Shown: positions 8,564 to 18,073, numbered from the stretch's first letter. The stretch is DNA of 64,000 nucleotides from JAKAXS01 sp965279065 (GCA_965279065.1 OZ257134.1:2790001-2854000); one strand, 5' to 3'. Translations and numbers: made by a program. The notes: a model not told the origin generated them from the sequence alone.

Positions 8564-9919
8564 GTGCAACTACGTGGTGTAGATGGGCTCGCTACAGTGG
8601 GCGCTCTTGCGACAGGAAGAGCTGGCTCGTCATCCCAAATCACATTCAAGCCCTATTGGTGGGAAGCCGCTCCACGTCGGCTGACTTCGCCCGAGCCTCC
8701 TCCATCAGCAACTGACGTTGTAATCGTAGGATCCGGATTTACCGGTCTTTCGGCCGCGCTCACCCTGACCAAGCGTGGGCGAGAGGTAGTGGTTCTAGAT
8801 CGAGGGGTGCCAGGGTTCGGTGCCAGCACCCGAAACGGTGGGCAAGTCGGGAGCGGCAATCAAAAGTTTCGCGTCAAGAAGCTGATCGAGCTCCGTGGCG
8901 AAGCCAAAGCCGTAGCGATGCTTCAAGAAGGAACAAAGATGCTCGACTACATCGAGCACCTGATTCAATCCGAGAATATCGATTGTCATTTTCGCCGCTG
9001 CGGTCGTTTCAGAGCGGCGGCACGACCGGAACATTACGAAGCGATGGCCCGAGATCTCGATGATCTTCGTCGTACTTGCGGCGTCGATAGCTTCATGATT
9101 TCTCGCGGAGAACAGCACCAAGAGATTGGCAGCGACGCATACTTTGGAGGGTCCGTCCTGCCGAATGATGCGTGTCTCCATCCCGCTGCCTATTGCGACG
9201 GCTTGATGCAGAAGGTGGAAGCTAACGGCGGTCGCATCCACGGCAACTGTGGTTGCGAAGTCATTACATCAGAGTGTGGCAACTTTGTCGTTAAGACCCC
9301 CTTCGGAGAAATCGCCTGTAAGAATGTCATCGTTGCTACTAATGGTTATACCGACAGGACGGTGCCGGAGCTCGGTCGACGCATAGCACCGATTGGCTCG
9401 GGTTTGATCGCGACAGCGCGGATCCCTGACGTGCTGATGTCCCGGCTACTTCCCAAAAACCGCGTCTATGGGAACACTAAACGCGTGTTTTCTTACTTCA
9501 GGTCTGCTCCGGACGACAAAAGGATTATCTGGGGCGGCCGCGTCGGCCGCCTCGCTGCAAACACCTCCCCGCGAGCATTTCAGCACCTCGCGAGAGATAT
9601 GCTGAGAGTATTTCCTGACTTGAAAGACACCCCAGTTACCCATGGTTGGGACGGGATGATCGGTTACACGTTCGATGAAATCCCACACATAGGCCGAACA
9701 GCCAAAGGGGTGCATTACGCAATCGGGTACTGCGGCACAGGTGTTTCACGGGCCACCTACTTTGGGCACAAGGTCGCGCTGAAAGTGTTGCACGATCCCG
9801 ATGGTCGAACCGCTTTTGACGACCTCGAATTTCCGAGCTTTCCATTCCATCCAATAGCCAAAAGGGTCGTTCCCATTGTGGAGACCTGGTACCGCATTCG
9901 CGACAAAACAAATCTTTAA
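8564..9919 (+). CDS. FAD-dependent amine/amino-acid oxidoreductase (DAO/PuuB type)
   Basis: The 451-residue protein has a D-amino-acid-oxidase-type fold. A dinucleotide-binding stretch VVIVGSGFTGLSAALTL lies near residue 45, followed by VLDRGVPGFGASTRNGGQVG, which is typical of PuuB and related oxidases, and a C-terminal FAD-contact stretch GYCGTGVSRATYFG. GTG 8564 is chosen because GGGAGG lies five bases upstream; the ATG at 8489 lies inside the operator. PuuB oxidises gamma-glutamylputrescine, and related enzymes oxidise N-alkyl amino acids such as sarcosine or N-methylglutamate. Here it may oxidise the gamma-glutamyl amide or the N-alkylglutamate made by the divergent genes. It is followed after 14 bases by a RidA gene. 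Confidence 0.82.
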   Translation: MQLRGVDGLATVGALATGRAGSSSQITFKPYWWEAAPRRLTSPEPPPSATDVVIVGSGFTGLSAALTLTKRGREVVVLDRGVPGFGASTRNGGQVGSGNQKFRVKKLIELRGEAKAVAMLQEGTKMLDYIEHLIQSENIDCHFRRCGRFRAAARPEHYEAMARDLDDLRRTCGVDSFMISRGEQHQEIGSDAYFGGSVLPNDACLHPAAYCDGLMQKVEANGGRIHGNCGCEVITSECGNFVVKTPFGEIACKNVIVATNGYTDRTVPELGRRIAPIGSGLIATARIPDVLMSRLLPKNRVYGNTKRVFSYFRSAPDDKRIIWGGRVGRLAANTSPRAFQHLARDMLRVFPDLKDTPVTHGWDGMIGYTFDEIPHIGRTAKGVHYAIGYCGTGVSRATYFGHKVALKVLHDPDGRTAFDDLEFPSFPFHPIAKRVVPIVETWYRIRDKTNL

Positions 9920-9933
9920 GACGGGAGCAAACT

Positions 9934-10329
9934 ATGACTAAGAACAGAACGAAGCGCGTCAACATCTCATCTGGCGGAGCGTACGAGTCAGTATTCGGCT
10001 ATTCGCGTGCTGTGCGCGCCGGCAATGACGTTCATGTGTCCGGCACATGCGCACCAGCGGGACATGAGAAAAGCGGCGCGTATGAGCAGGCGCGCGCTGC
10101 ACTTGCGATCGTCAGCAAAGCTCTCGGCGAAGCTGGAGCGTCAACAGAAGATGTTGTCCGTACGGTCGTATACCTACGGGATATAAACGACGCGGAAGAC
10201 GTCGCAAAAGCGCATCTAGAACGCTTCGATAAGGTCCGGCCGGCAAGCACGTTAGTCCAGGTCACGTCGATGTTGAGGCCGTGGCAGAAGGTAGAAATTG
10301 AAGCCTATGCAAAGGTCGGCGAAAACTGA
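9934..10329 (+). CDS. RidA/YjgF family imine deaminase
   Basis: The 131-residue protein matches the RidA/Rid family, with the conserved arginine stretch VRPASTLVQV near residue 100 and EIEAYAKV at the end. RidA proteins hydrolyse reactive enamine/imine intermediates that leave amino acid oxidases and lyases. The position 14 bases after the FAD oxidase gene suggests that it drains the imine that oxidase makes. The start ATG is preceded by GACGGGAG. Confidence 0.88.
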   Translation: MTKNRTKRVNISSGGAYESVFGYSRAVRAGNDVHVSGTCAPAGHEKSGAYEQARAALAIVSKALGEAGASTEDVVRTVVYLRDINDAEDVAKAHLERFDKVRPASTLVQVTSMLRPWQKVEIEAYAKVGEN

Positions 10330-10461
10330 GTGCGAGTGTCTTAGAACTCGTTGCCTATCTCGCGAGTTTAGGAGTGCAAGTACGGTCAATGATGATCCGT
10401 GCCTCCCGCAGAGTCGCAGATGGGCGTTCGCGTGAAGAAGCTCTTGCCGTTCAGCCGCGTT

Positions 10462-13400
10462 TCAGTGGAAATCTCGTGAGCCGGGCAGAATGCGCACGCT
10501 ACGGGGATGCCGGCTGTGGGATGTTTGTGGGTTCAAGAACTCGTCTGCGCGCGAAAGCGCGATCGTCGCCTCCTCGGTTTCGGAAAGACGGGCAAGCTCA
10601 GCCGTGCGGTCGATGACGCGTCCGGCCATCAGGTGTACGACGTTTTCGGGGCTGCGCTGCACCTTGCCCTCGATTACCAAAAGTCGGCCACCCATCACCT
10701 CCTTGCGGAATTTCTCGAATGTGCGCGCCCACAACACGGCGTTCGTAACTCCCGTCTCGTCTTCCAGAGTCATGAAGATCGCATTTCCCTTGCCAGGTCG
10801 CTGACGCACGAGCACGACGCCGGCGACGCGCGCAAAAGCTCCATCACGGAGGGCGTTGAACTCGGAGCAAGAGACAATGCCTTCGCTCTGGAAGATGGTG
10901 CGCAGGCATCCCATCGGATGACCTTTGAGCGATAGCCGTACAGTCTGATAGTCAGCCGCGACGTTCTCGCCGAGAGAGATCAGCGGCAATCTTGCATCGG
11001 GCTCATCTGCTATATCCTGCTCACGGGCCGCAGCGAACAGCGGCAGATCGTCGGCGTCAGGCAGGCGCCTTGCCGCCCACAACGCCGTGCGGCGATCGAT
11101 ATCCGTGGAACGAAAGCAATCGGCGTCGGCGAGAAGATGCAAGGCTTGCTGCGGCAATCGCGTGCGCCGCGCTAGGCTGTCCATGTCGGCATAGCCGTTT
11201 TGGCGCATGGAGATCAGCCGCTCGCACCAGTTCTGACGCATGCCATCGATCTGGCGGAAGCCAAGCCGTACCGCCGTTCCGCCCCCGGCGCCCACGCAGA
11301 GCGCGTTGTCCCAACAGCTCTCGTTGACGTCGACCGGATAGACTTCGACGCCATGCTCGCGTGCGTCGCGCACGATTTGTGCAGGAGCGTAGAACCCCAT
11401 CGGCTGGGAATTCAGAAGCGCACAGGCGAAAGCTGCCGGGTAGCGGCATTTGATGAAGGCCGATACATAAACAAGCTTGGCGAACGACGCCGCGTGGCTC
11501 TCGGGAAAGCCGTACTCGCCGAAACCTTTGATCTGCTCGAAGCAGCGTTCTGCAAAACTTCGCTCGTAACCACGCTCGACCATGCGCTCAACGAGCAGCG
11601 ACTCGAACTTATGAATAGTGCCGACGTTGCGAAACGTCGCCATCGCCCGGCGGAGCTGGTTGGCCTCGGCGTCCGTAAATCTGGCGGCGACCATCGCAAT
11701 CTGCATCGCCTGTTCCTGAAAGAGCGGGACGCCGAGCGTCCGCGCCAGCACATTGCGCAGCTCGTCTGGATCGTGCGGGAGCGCCGGCGAGGGAAACGTA
11801 ACCTCTTCGGGTTTCTGGCGGCGTCGCAAGTACGGGTGCACCATGTCGCCCTGTATGGGCCCCGGCCTGACGATCGCGACCTGTATGACGAGATCGTAGA
11901 ATGTCGCGGGACGCAAGCGCGGCAGCATGTTCATCTGCGCCCGGCTCTCGACTTGAAAGACCCCGATCGAATCCCCTTTTTGAAGCATTCCGTAAACGTC
12001 GTCCTGTTCGGCCGGGAGCGTAGCGAGATCGTAGCTTTTGCCTTCGTGCGTTCGCACCAGATCGAAGGCTTTGCGAATGCAGGTCAGCATGCCGAGAGCG
12101 AGGACGTCGACTTTCATCAGGCCGAGAGCGTCGATGTCGTCCTTGTCCCATTCGATGAACGTGCGTTTCTCCATCGCAGCGTTACCGATGGGCACGATGT
12201 CATCGAGCCTGCCGCGCGCAAGAACGAAGCCGCCAACATGCTGGGAGAGATGACGCGGAAAGCCGATGACCTGCGTGGCGAGCGCAATCGCCTGGCGGAT
12301 CACCGGATTACTGTGATCGAGACCGGCCTGCCGGAGATGAACGTCAGAAATCTCAGATCCCCAGCTTCCCCATAGGGTTCCGGCAATGCGGGCGGTGATG
12401 TCCTCGCTCAATCCCAGAACTTTGCCGACTTCACGAATGGCGCTGCGCGGACGGTAGCGAATCACGGTCGCGACGATCCCGGCGCGCTCGCGCCCATACC
12501 GATTGTAGATGTATTGGATCACCTCCTCGCGCCGTTCATGCTCGAAGTCGACGTCGATGTCGGGCGGTTCCCGTCGCTCGCTGGAGATGAAGCGCGCAAA
12601 CAGGAGATTGTGCTGATCAGGAGAAACCGCGGTAATGCCCAGCACGAAACAGACGGCCGAGTTGGCTGCCGAGCCGCGTCCCTGACAGAGAATGCCATTC
12701 TCCTTGGCGTAACCGACGACGTCATAAACGGTGAGGAAGTAGGGCGCGTAATCGAGGCGGGCGATGAGCTCAAGCTCCTCGAGCAATTGCTTGCGCACCT
12801 TCTCCGGCACGCCGGCTGGGTAGTGCGCGTTTGCGTTCTTCCAGGTCAGATGCTCGAGCCAGCCCTGCGGCGTCCAGCCTTTGGGAACCGGCTCATCGGG
12901 ATATTCGTACTTGAGGTGATCGAGCGAGAAGGCGATGCGGTCGAGCAAGTCTTGGGTCGCCGAGACTGCCGCCGGACAATCGAGGAAGAGCTGCGCCATG
13001 TCCGAAGACGACTTGAGATGCCGCTCGGCGTTGGCTTCGAGCCTCCGGCCCGCCGTCTCGATGAGCAGACCTTCGCGAATGCACGTCAGGATATCCTGCA
13101 CCGGTCTTTGCTGCGGCGTGTCGTAGAGCACATCGTTGACGGCTATGAGAGGCGTCCCGGTCGAGCCTGAGATGCCCATGAGATCGTGAAGGCGCTGCCG
13201 GTCGTTGCCTTTGAGATGCATGGATGCTGCGAGCCATGCCTTTCCTGGTGCAGCCTGCGTAATGTCGCGGAGGCGCTTTTCGTGGTCGTCCAGCGCTGGT
13301 GGCGGCATGACAATGAGCAGCAGCCCGGCACAATCGGACAGCAAATCCTCGCTGTGCAGAATGCAATCGCCTTTTTCTGCTCGGCGCTTTCCCAGCGTAA

Positions 13401-13809
13401 GCAAGCGGCAGAGACGGGCCCAGCCGTCACGGTTTTCCGGATAGGCGATGATGTCCGGCGCGCCGTCAGCGAATACAAGGCGGGCACCTACGCCAAGCTT
13501 GAAATGCTGAGCGCGTTTTTTTATGACGTCCGAAAGGCTGACCCAGTCAGCCGCCTCGGGATGATCGATCCAGGCGTATTCACCCGGTCCCGAGCCGTCA
13601 CGAACTTTGCACGGCGCAGGCAATCCGTCGCGGCGCAAGTCTTCAAGAGCGCTATAGGCCCTGACGACGCCCGCAAGCGTGTTGCGGTCGGCAATACCGA
13701 TACCCGTATGACCAGAGAGCACGGCGTGTGCGACGAGATCCTCTGGGTGGGACGCTCCACGCAGGAACGAGAAGTTCGTGCTCGTTGCAAGCTCGGCATA
13801 GGAAGTCAT
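10462..13809 (-). CDS. dnaE2: DnaE2/ImuC error-prone DNA polymerase III alpha subunit
   Basis: The product is a C-family polymerase of 1115 residues starting MTSYAELATSTNFSFLRGAS at 13809, with an N-terminal PHP domain. The palm region carries PDIDVDFEHERREEVI and the later acidic stretch EWDKDDIDALGLMKVDVLAL. A C-terminal OB-fold region (MTLEDETGVTNAVLWARTFE) follows. It lacks the tau-binding tail of replicative DnaE. With ImuA and ImuB it forms the damage-induced translesion mutasome known from Caulobacter and mycobacteria. The start overlaps the imuB stop by four bases (ATGA). Control is by LexA at the imuA promoter. Confidence 0.93.
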   Translation of the reverse strand: MTSYAELATSTNFSFLRGASHPEDLVAHAVLSGHTGIGIADRNTLAGVVRAYSALEDLRRDGLPAPCKVRDGSGPGEYAWIDHPEAADWVSLSDVIKKRAQHFKLGVGARLVFADGAPDIIAYPENRDGWARLCRLLTLGKRRAEKGDCILHSEDLLSDCAGLLLIVMPPPALDDHEKRLRDITQAAPGKAWLAASMHLKGNDRQRLHDLMGISGSTGTPLIAVNDVLYDTPQQRPVQDILTCIREGLLIETAGRRLEANAERHLKSSSDMAQLFLDCPAAVSATQDLLDRIAFSLDHLKYEYPDEPVPKGWTPQGWLEHLTWKNANAHYPAGVPEKVRKQLLEELELIARLDYAPYFLTVYDVVGYAKENGILCQGRGSAANSAVCFVLGITAVSPDQHNLLFARFISSERREPPDIDVDFEHERREEVIQYIYNRYGRERAGIVATVIRYRPRSAIREVGKVLGLSEDITARIAGTLWGSWGSEISDVHLRQAGLDHSNPVIRQAIALATQVIGFPRHLSQHVGGFVLARGRLDDIVPIGNAAMEKRTFIEWDKDDIDALGLMKVDVLALGMLTCIRKAFDLVRTHEGKSYDLATLPAEQDDVYGMLQKGDSIGVFQVESRAQMNMLPRLRPATFYDLVIQVAIVRPGPIQGDMVHPYLRRRQKPEEVTFPSPALPHDPDELRNVLARTLGVPLFQEQAMQIAMVAARFTDAEANQLRRAMATFRNVGTIHKFESLLVERMVERGYERSFAERCFEQIKGFGEYGFPESHAASFAKLVYVSAFIKCRYPAAFACALLNSQPMGFYAPAQIVRDAREHGVEVYPVDVNESCWDNALCVGAGGGTAVRLGFRQIDGMRQNWCERLISMRQNGYADMDSLARRTRLPQQALHLLADADCFRSTDIDRRTALWAARRLPDADDLPLFAAAREQDIADEPDARLPLISLGENVAADYQTVRLSLKGHPMGCLRTIFQSEGIVSCSEFNALRDGAFARVAGVVLVRQRPGKGNAIFMTLEDETGVTNAVLWARTFEKFRKEVMGGRLLVIEGKVQRSPENVVHLMAGRVIDRTAELARLSETEEATIALSRADEFLNPQTSHSRHPRSVRILPGSRDFH

Positions 13810-15344
13810 GGGAATAGCCCATGTAGAAACCACTTGCGCGGTTCGGCTAGCGTCGTCGACGCGGTACGAAAAATCCAGAATCGACGGCCATCGAAGCTTT
13901 CGACCCTGTAATAATCGCGCGTGCCGTAACCAGAGGGTGAAAGCCACCATTCCTCCGCGATCCGCTCTGGGCCGACCATCTCCGCGACGAGATGCGTGAG
14001 GCGGCGCCAGCGAAAGCGCGTGGGCAAGTCGTTGGAATTCGCATCCACCTCGATCGGGTGTGGCGGATCGTAAAGAAAGGGCGGTCGCCACATCTCGTTG
14101 ACGAGCGGACGGCTCGTCCATTCCGATGGCGACGTGACGTCCGAAGCCGGCGCAACAGTCTGCGCCCGCTCCGGAATGTGACTATCGACGGACTGCAATC
14201 GGATGATGCGCTCCCTCCCCAGCATGGCGCCGAGCCGGTCGACGAGGTGCGTGATCTTGCTGCTTTTATCGTCTTGTGCGTCGAGGGACGTTTGCGTCTC
14301 CCTGCACGGCTCGGTGCGCACTGCCTCGAAGCGGATGAGATCGAAGCCAAAGCCCGGGTCGAGAGGGTCGGCCAACGCATCGAACCGGTCCCGGTAGAGG
14401 CGCAAGATCACGGCAGGGTCGCGTGTCGGCAGGCTTGTTTCGACGCGGATACGGCGCACTACTCCATCGGTTCGACAAAACGTGCTCTCGAAGACGCGCC
14501 CTCCTTCTCCGCGGCCGCGTAACTTGTCACGCACGATCGTGGCCAGATCAGCAACGATGCGGGCGATCGCGTCGTGGCTGACGACAGGATCGACACAATG
14601 ATATTCGGCTGTGTAGTTCGGCAGGGGGCGTATCGGTGATATACGCCGATCGTCCTCGCCGAGCACCCGGGCGAGTTTTGCCGTAAAGGTGGATGTAAAA
14701 CGTGCGGTGAACAGGAGCGATGGCCGGCTGGCGACATCGGCGATGGTTTTAAGCCCGGCGCGCTTCAAGGCGACGGTATCCTCCTCAGCGCATTCAAGAG
14801 CCGCGACAGGAAGCGCGCGCACCAGTTCATCGTCATGGGCAAAACATGGGTTTGTACGCGCGAAACGCGCGAGCGCACGGGCCATGTCCGGAGTGGGAGC
14901 AATGGAAAGTTTTGCAACGGATACGCCGGCGGCCTGCAAAGCGACGTTCAAGCGCGCTGCGAGCCCAGCCTCTCCTGCGAAAAGATGGGCGCACCCTGTG
15001 ATATCGAGCACAAGCCCGCCGGGCAGGTCCAAAGCGACCGATGGTGTGAAGGCCAAGGCGAGATCGGCAAGCCGGCCCAGGAACGCGCCATCGGCTGACG
15101 GACTTGTGGCGACGGCGTGCAATTCTGGGAGGCGCGCTCGCGCGTCGGCGAGCGCCATTCCGGCCTTGAGCCCCAAAGATAGCGCCTGTTGGTCGACTAC
15201 CGTCAGAAGCGATGCCCCCTTCGCCTTCGCAACGAAAACCAAAGGTCGCTTGTCATCAGCGCCATTCTCAAGCCGCCAACGATCCGCCGGCAGGAATGGC
15301 AGCCACAGGGAAAGATAGCGTCTCCGTAAAGCATCGTCTGTCAT
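13806..15344 (-). CDS. imuB: ImuB, Y-family-like mutasome scaffold
   Basis: The 512-residue protein begins MTDDALRRRYLSLWLPFLPADRW, the typical ImuB opening, and contains a Y-family polymerase-like core (ALDLPGGLVLDITGCAHLF, ALARFARTNP, LPVAALEC). ImuB proteins lack the full set of catalytic acids and act as a hub that binds the beta clamp, ImuA and DnaE2. The first 77 bases overlap the end of imuA, and the stop overlaps dnaE2. Its C-terminal half is proline- and arginine-rich, as usual for the interaction region. Confidence 0.9.
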   Translation of the reverse strand: MTDDALRRRYLSLWLPFLPADRWRLENGADDKRPLVFVAKAKGASLLTVVDQQALSLGLKAGMALADARARLPELHAVATSPSADGAFLGRLADLALAFTPSVALDLPGGLVLDITGCAHLFAGEAGLAARLNVALQAAGVSVAKLSIAPTPDMARALARFARTNPCFAHDDELVRALPVAALECAEEDTVALKRAGLKTIADVASRPSLLFTARFTSTFTAKLARVLGEDDRRISPIRPLPNYTAEYHCVDPVVSHDAIARIVADLATIVRDKLRGRGEGGRVFESTFCRTDGVVRRIRVETSLPTRDPAVILRLYRDRFDALADPLDPGFGFDLIRFEAVRTEPCRETQTSLDAQDDKSSKITHLVDRLGAMLGRERIIRLQSVDSHIPERAQTVAPASDVTSPSEWTSRPLVNEMWRPPFLYDPPHPIEVDANSNDLPTRFRWRRLTHLVAEMVGPERIAEEWWLSPSGYGTRDYYRVESFDGRRFWIFRTASTTLAEPRKWFLHGLFP

Positions 15345-15918
15345 TGTCCCACTCCACGATGCAGCTTCTATCGGCCAACCCAGCAGGATGCTTCAGGACG
15401 GCGACTTCGAAAACCGCGCACTTTCTGCCATCTCGCTTCGTCAAGGCGGGAACGGCGCGGACGCTCCAGCGCACTTGAACGGCGTTGGGCGCGGTAGGGT
15501 TTGTCAGCCGGATCAATACGACCGCGACTCCGGATTTCTCCGCCGCAAGCTTCAATCTTCTGCTGGCCGTCAGATCGACGGCGCCGACGGTTTCGAGGAT
15601 GACGGCGCTCAGTGCCGCACAACGTGCTCCTTCGAGAGTGGCGCGCAGGGCCTCTGTTTGCGTGCGCACGCGGGCGACGACGAGACGGGTTGGAGAGAGC
15701 CCCAACGCAGCGAGGCCCGGGCCATAGGCATCTCCCGTTTCTGCCGTAACGGCGGCTTCGCGCACCCAAAGCACCGTGGCGTCGTGCGGCGCCGATGCGA
15801 GCGTCTGGGCCACGAATGCCAAGCCGAAGCCTACAGCGGCGCCGGCTTGTCCCGGCCACGCAACGACCTCATGCAGGACAGCATGTCCTGGGCTCGCGCA
15901 GGTTGAAATCGGGTGCAT
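15268..15918 (-). CDS. imuA: ImuA, RecA/SulA-like mutasome component
   Basis: The 216-residue protein resembles ImuA of alphaproteobacteria. It has a shortened RecA-like fold with SAVILETVGAVDLTASRRLKLAAEKSGVAVVLIR corresponding to the RecA core strand-helix pattern. ImuA binds ImuB and helps recruit RecA to the mutasome. It is the first gene of the imuA-imuB-dnaE2 operon and lies 24 bases from a LexA box. The spacing to the start is short and the ribosome-binding site is weak. Confidence 0.88.
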   Translation of the reverse strand: MHPISTCASPGHAVLHEVVAWPGQAGAAVGFGLAFVAQTLASAPHDATVLWVREAAVTAETGDAYGPGLAALGLSPTRLVVARVRTQTEALRATLEGARCAALSAVILETVGAVDLTASRRLKLAAEKSGVAVVLIRLTNPTAPNAVQVRWSVRAVPALTKRDGRKCAVFEVAVLKHPAGLADRSCIVEWDNDRRCFTETLSFPVAAIPAGGSLAA

Positions 15919-15941
15919 GGCGCTGACAGGTCAGACAAATT

Positions 15942-15956
15942 GTTCTCTATTTGTTC
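15942..15956 (-). promoter_or_regulatory. LexA (SOS) box of the imuA operon
   Basis: GTTC at 15942-15945 and GTTC at 15953-15956 are separated by exactly seven bases. This is the alphaproteobacterial LexA operator GTTC-N7-GTTC (GAAC-N7-GAAC on the coding strand). It lies 24 bases upstream of the imuA start. Confidence 0.88.
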
Positions 15957-16168
15957 TACAGCACGTCCGACGCCTTGTCCAGGTGTATGCCAATGAGCCA
16001 GGACCGTTAGCGCTTGGCCCTAGCTGCAATGAACTGTTCGACCGCAAGATCCCATAAGCGGACATCAGACATGACGAAGACTCGCGCTGACAACGCCTCG
16101 CCGGAGCGGTCCGCTTATCGAGCCGGAGCGGAAACCTGAGTGCCGCGCCTAAAGGCAGGTTCTGACCC

Positions 16169-16993
16169 TCAGCGGACCTCAGCAGGGATCGGGTCAATGC
16201 CAGCGCCGGGGCCGCGCTCACTCGCGATAACTTGCTTGAGGAGTTGCGGTCCGACGGAATTCCCACCCGTGAAAGGACGACTATAAGCAGCGATGAGTAG
16301 CACCGACAGTGCAATGCCTGTTGCAAAGAGGATCAGTGCCATAGCGCAGGCGCGCCGGTTATCGCTGTGAACCATGGCAATGGCGATCAATGTGCAGAGC
16401 CCTTGAAGCAGGATCCCCACCCATTTGACCGAGCCAACAGAAGACTCGCTGACAACAATGCGTTGGCGTCTCGCATCGAGCACCGTCTGGAGCGCTCTCA
16501 CCATTTCAGCCTGGGTGGTTCGCGCGCTATCATCGGCGGGCTTCATAGCGAGGACGTCATGCAGTGCGCTGATCAAAGCCGTGGGTAAAGGCGAGAGTGT
16601 CGCTCGCTGTTGCGCCATCTCTGGCCATTCCTCATTCACCGCTACCTCTATATGACGGTTGATCAGACCAATGAGACGGACCTTCTGTTCTTGCGGGAAG
16701 TTTCCAGCGAGTAAAACGACAGCACGAAGCGCGCTGGCCTCAGCGGCAACGGCGGTCTTTGCCTTATCGAAATTGTTCCAGACCTCGACCGCAATGAAGC
16801 CAACCAACAACGCGAAAAGAATGCCCAGTGGCGACAACATACCAGGCGACACTGCCTTGAAAGCCCGTGCCCACTCGGTCGCTGCGAGCTTCGTCACAAG
16901 CAAATGCACGCCCCCTGCGATGAGATAAGTCGCCAGGAAGACAATCAAGGCCAAGCCTGACACAGGGAGATCGAGCAACCAGTCAGACATCAT
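16169..16993 (-). CDS. DUF4239 membrane protein (bestrophin-like)
   Basis: The 274-residue product has hydrophobic segments at about residues 10-35, 50-70, 200-215 and 220-240, and a central polar loop containing VEVWNNFDKAKTAVAAEASAL. This matches the DUF4239 family, also called bestrophin-like, whose function is unproven. Two adjacent ATGs begin the gene and AGGA lies upstream. It stands alone between the imuA operon and a stretch of decayed sequence. Confidence 0.75.
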   Translation of the reverse strand: MMSDWLLDLPVSGLALIVFLATYLIAGGVHLLVTKLAATEWARAFKAVSPGMLSPLGILFALLVGFIAVEVWNNFDKAKTAVAAEASALRAVVLLAGNFPQEQKVRLIGLINRHIEVAVNEEWPEMAQQRATLSPLPTALISALHDVLAMKPADDSARTTQAEMVRALQTVLDARRQRIVVSESSVGSVKWVGILLQGLCTLIAIAMVHSDNRRACAMALILFATGIALSVLLIAAYSRPFTGGNSVGPQLLKQVIASERGPGAGIDPIPAEVR

Positions 16994-16999
16994 TGACTT

Positions 17000-17650
17000 T
17001 CCTACTCATATGCATTTCAGCGCTATTCTACACGGGCTTACGCTGCTGACCACCGAAGAGAGTTCTCGCTGCGCAATAACTTGATGTCGTGAGGACGAGA
17101 GCAAGCTTAGAGATGGCGACCTCTGGGTCTTCACCTCCGACAACCGGCCAGACCGGCGATGTGCACGGCTCGGGCCAGATCGGTTTCGTCGCGGCGGTGT
17201 CGATCGGCATCGGCGGCATGGTCGGCGCCGGCATTTCTCCTCAATCTGCAGGTCCTGTTCGATGCCGTGCTCATCGAGCGGCACGTGGGTCGGGCCGCCA
17301 AACGCCTGCACCCCACCAGTGCCGCTAAGACGCGATAAAATTCGAGCCGTTGTCTCCCGTGCCGCACTGATGGATGCGGGTGTAGCGTGGATGTTCGGGG
17401 TCCTTCAGGAGTTGCTGCTGGTCAAGTCCGCCCACCAGCGGTGCAAGTTCTGGCGGGTCAGGATCGGATCGCTCACCACCTCCATCCCAGAAATACTAAC
17501 GACTGCGTTGGCCCAAGGGCTGTCTGTGTGCCCTCTTGGCCCACAACGCGCTATTTGGGTTCGCAGAACGACCGCCATGGCGTATGCTTTAGCAGGATGG
17601 GCGGCGAGCTCGGTGACATGTAACCATGACACCAACGATGGAGGTCGGCC
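17000..17650. other. Gene-poor stretch with decayed coding sequence
   Basis: Apart from the permease remnant at 17176-17335, no intact gene is seen in these 650 bases. Several short open frames overlap on both strands and none has the features of a complete protein. The region looks like remains of lost genes. Confidence 0.5.
17176..17335 (+). pseudogene. Remnant of an APC-type permease, frame-disrupted
   Basis: One frame reads GQIGFVAAVSIGIGGMVGAGI, which is very like the first transmembrane segment of APC permeases, where GIF would follow. The sequence then loses sense in that frame. A second frame continues with FLLNLQVLFDAVLIERHVGR and ends at TAA 17334-17336, which looks like a membrane-protein C-terminus. 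The simplest reading is an N-terminal and a C-terminal piece joined by an internal deletion and frameshift. The family of the C-terminal piece is not certain. Confidence 0.4.
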
Positions 17651-18073
17651 ATGAAAGTCAAAGACGCGATGCACAAAGGCGTCGAGTGGGTTGGCCCGGA
17701 CACCCCGGTAAGCGAACTCGCCAGTTTGATGAGCGTACATGATATTGGCGCCATTCCGATCGGAGAGAACGACCGGCTGATCGGGATGGTGACCGACCGT
17801 GACATTGTCTGCAATGGTCTGGCACGCGGTGATTTCAACGCGCAACGGGTGACGGCTCGCGATGTCATGACGTCAGGCATTCATTGTTGTCGTGACGACG
17901 ATGACCTGTCCAATGCCGTGCGCCACATGCAGGTCAACAGGATCCGGCGCCTGCCGGTTATCGACGATAACAGGCGAATGGTTGGCATTCTCAGCCTGGG
18001 CGATCTGAGCCAAACTGTATCGCGCGACACGCTGGCTAACTGCGTTCAAAGCGTCTCAAGCCATCACCACTAA
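17651..18073 (+). CDS. Two-CBS-domain protein
   Basis: The 140-residue protein consists of two CBS motifs, about residues 5-60 and 70-130, with DAMHKGVEWVGPDTPVSELA, MTDRDI-like VTDRDIV, ARDVMTSG and RLPVIDDNRRMVGILSLGDL. Stand-alone CBS pairs bind adenine nucleotides and tune partner proteins. No partner is adjacent. GGAGG lies upstream of ATG 17651. Three histidines close the chain. Confidence 0.88.
   Translation: MKVKDAMHKGVEWVGPDTPVSELASLMSVHDIGAIPIGENDRLIGMVTDRDIVCNGLARGDFNAQRVTARDVMTSGIHCCRDDDDLSNAVRHMQVNRIRRLPVIDDNRRMVGILSLGDLSQTVSRDTLANCVQSVSSHHH

Noticed and set aside
11200..12375. A long plus-strand open frame of about 390 codons opposite dnaE2
   Set aside because: It lies wholly antisense to the conserved polymerase gene, has no recognisable domain and follows the third-position GC pattern of the gene on the other strand.
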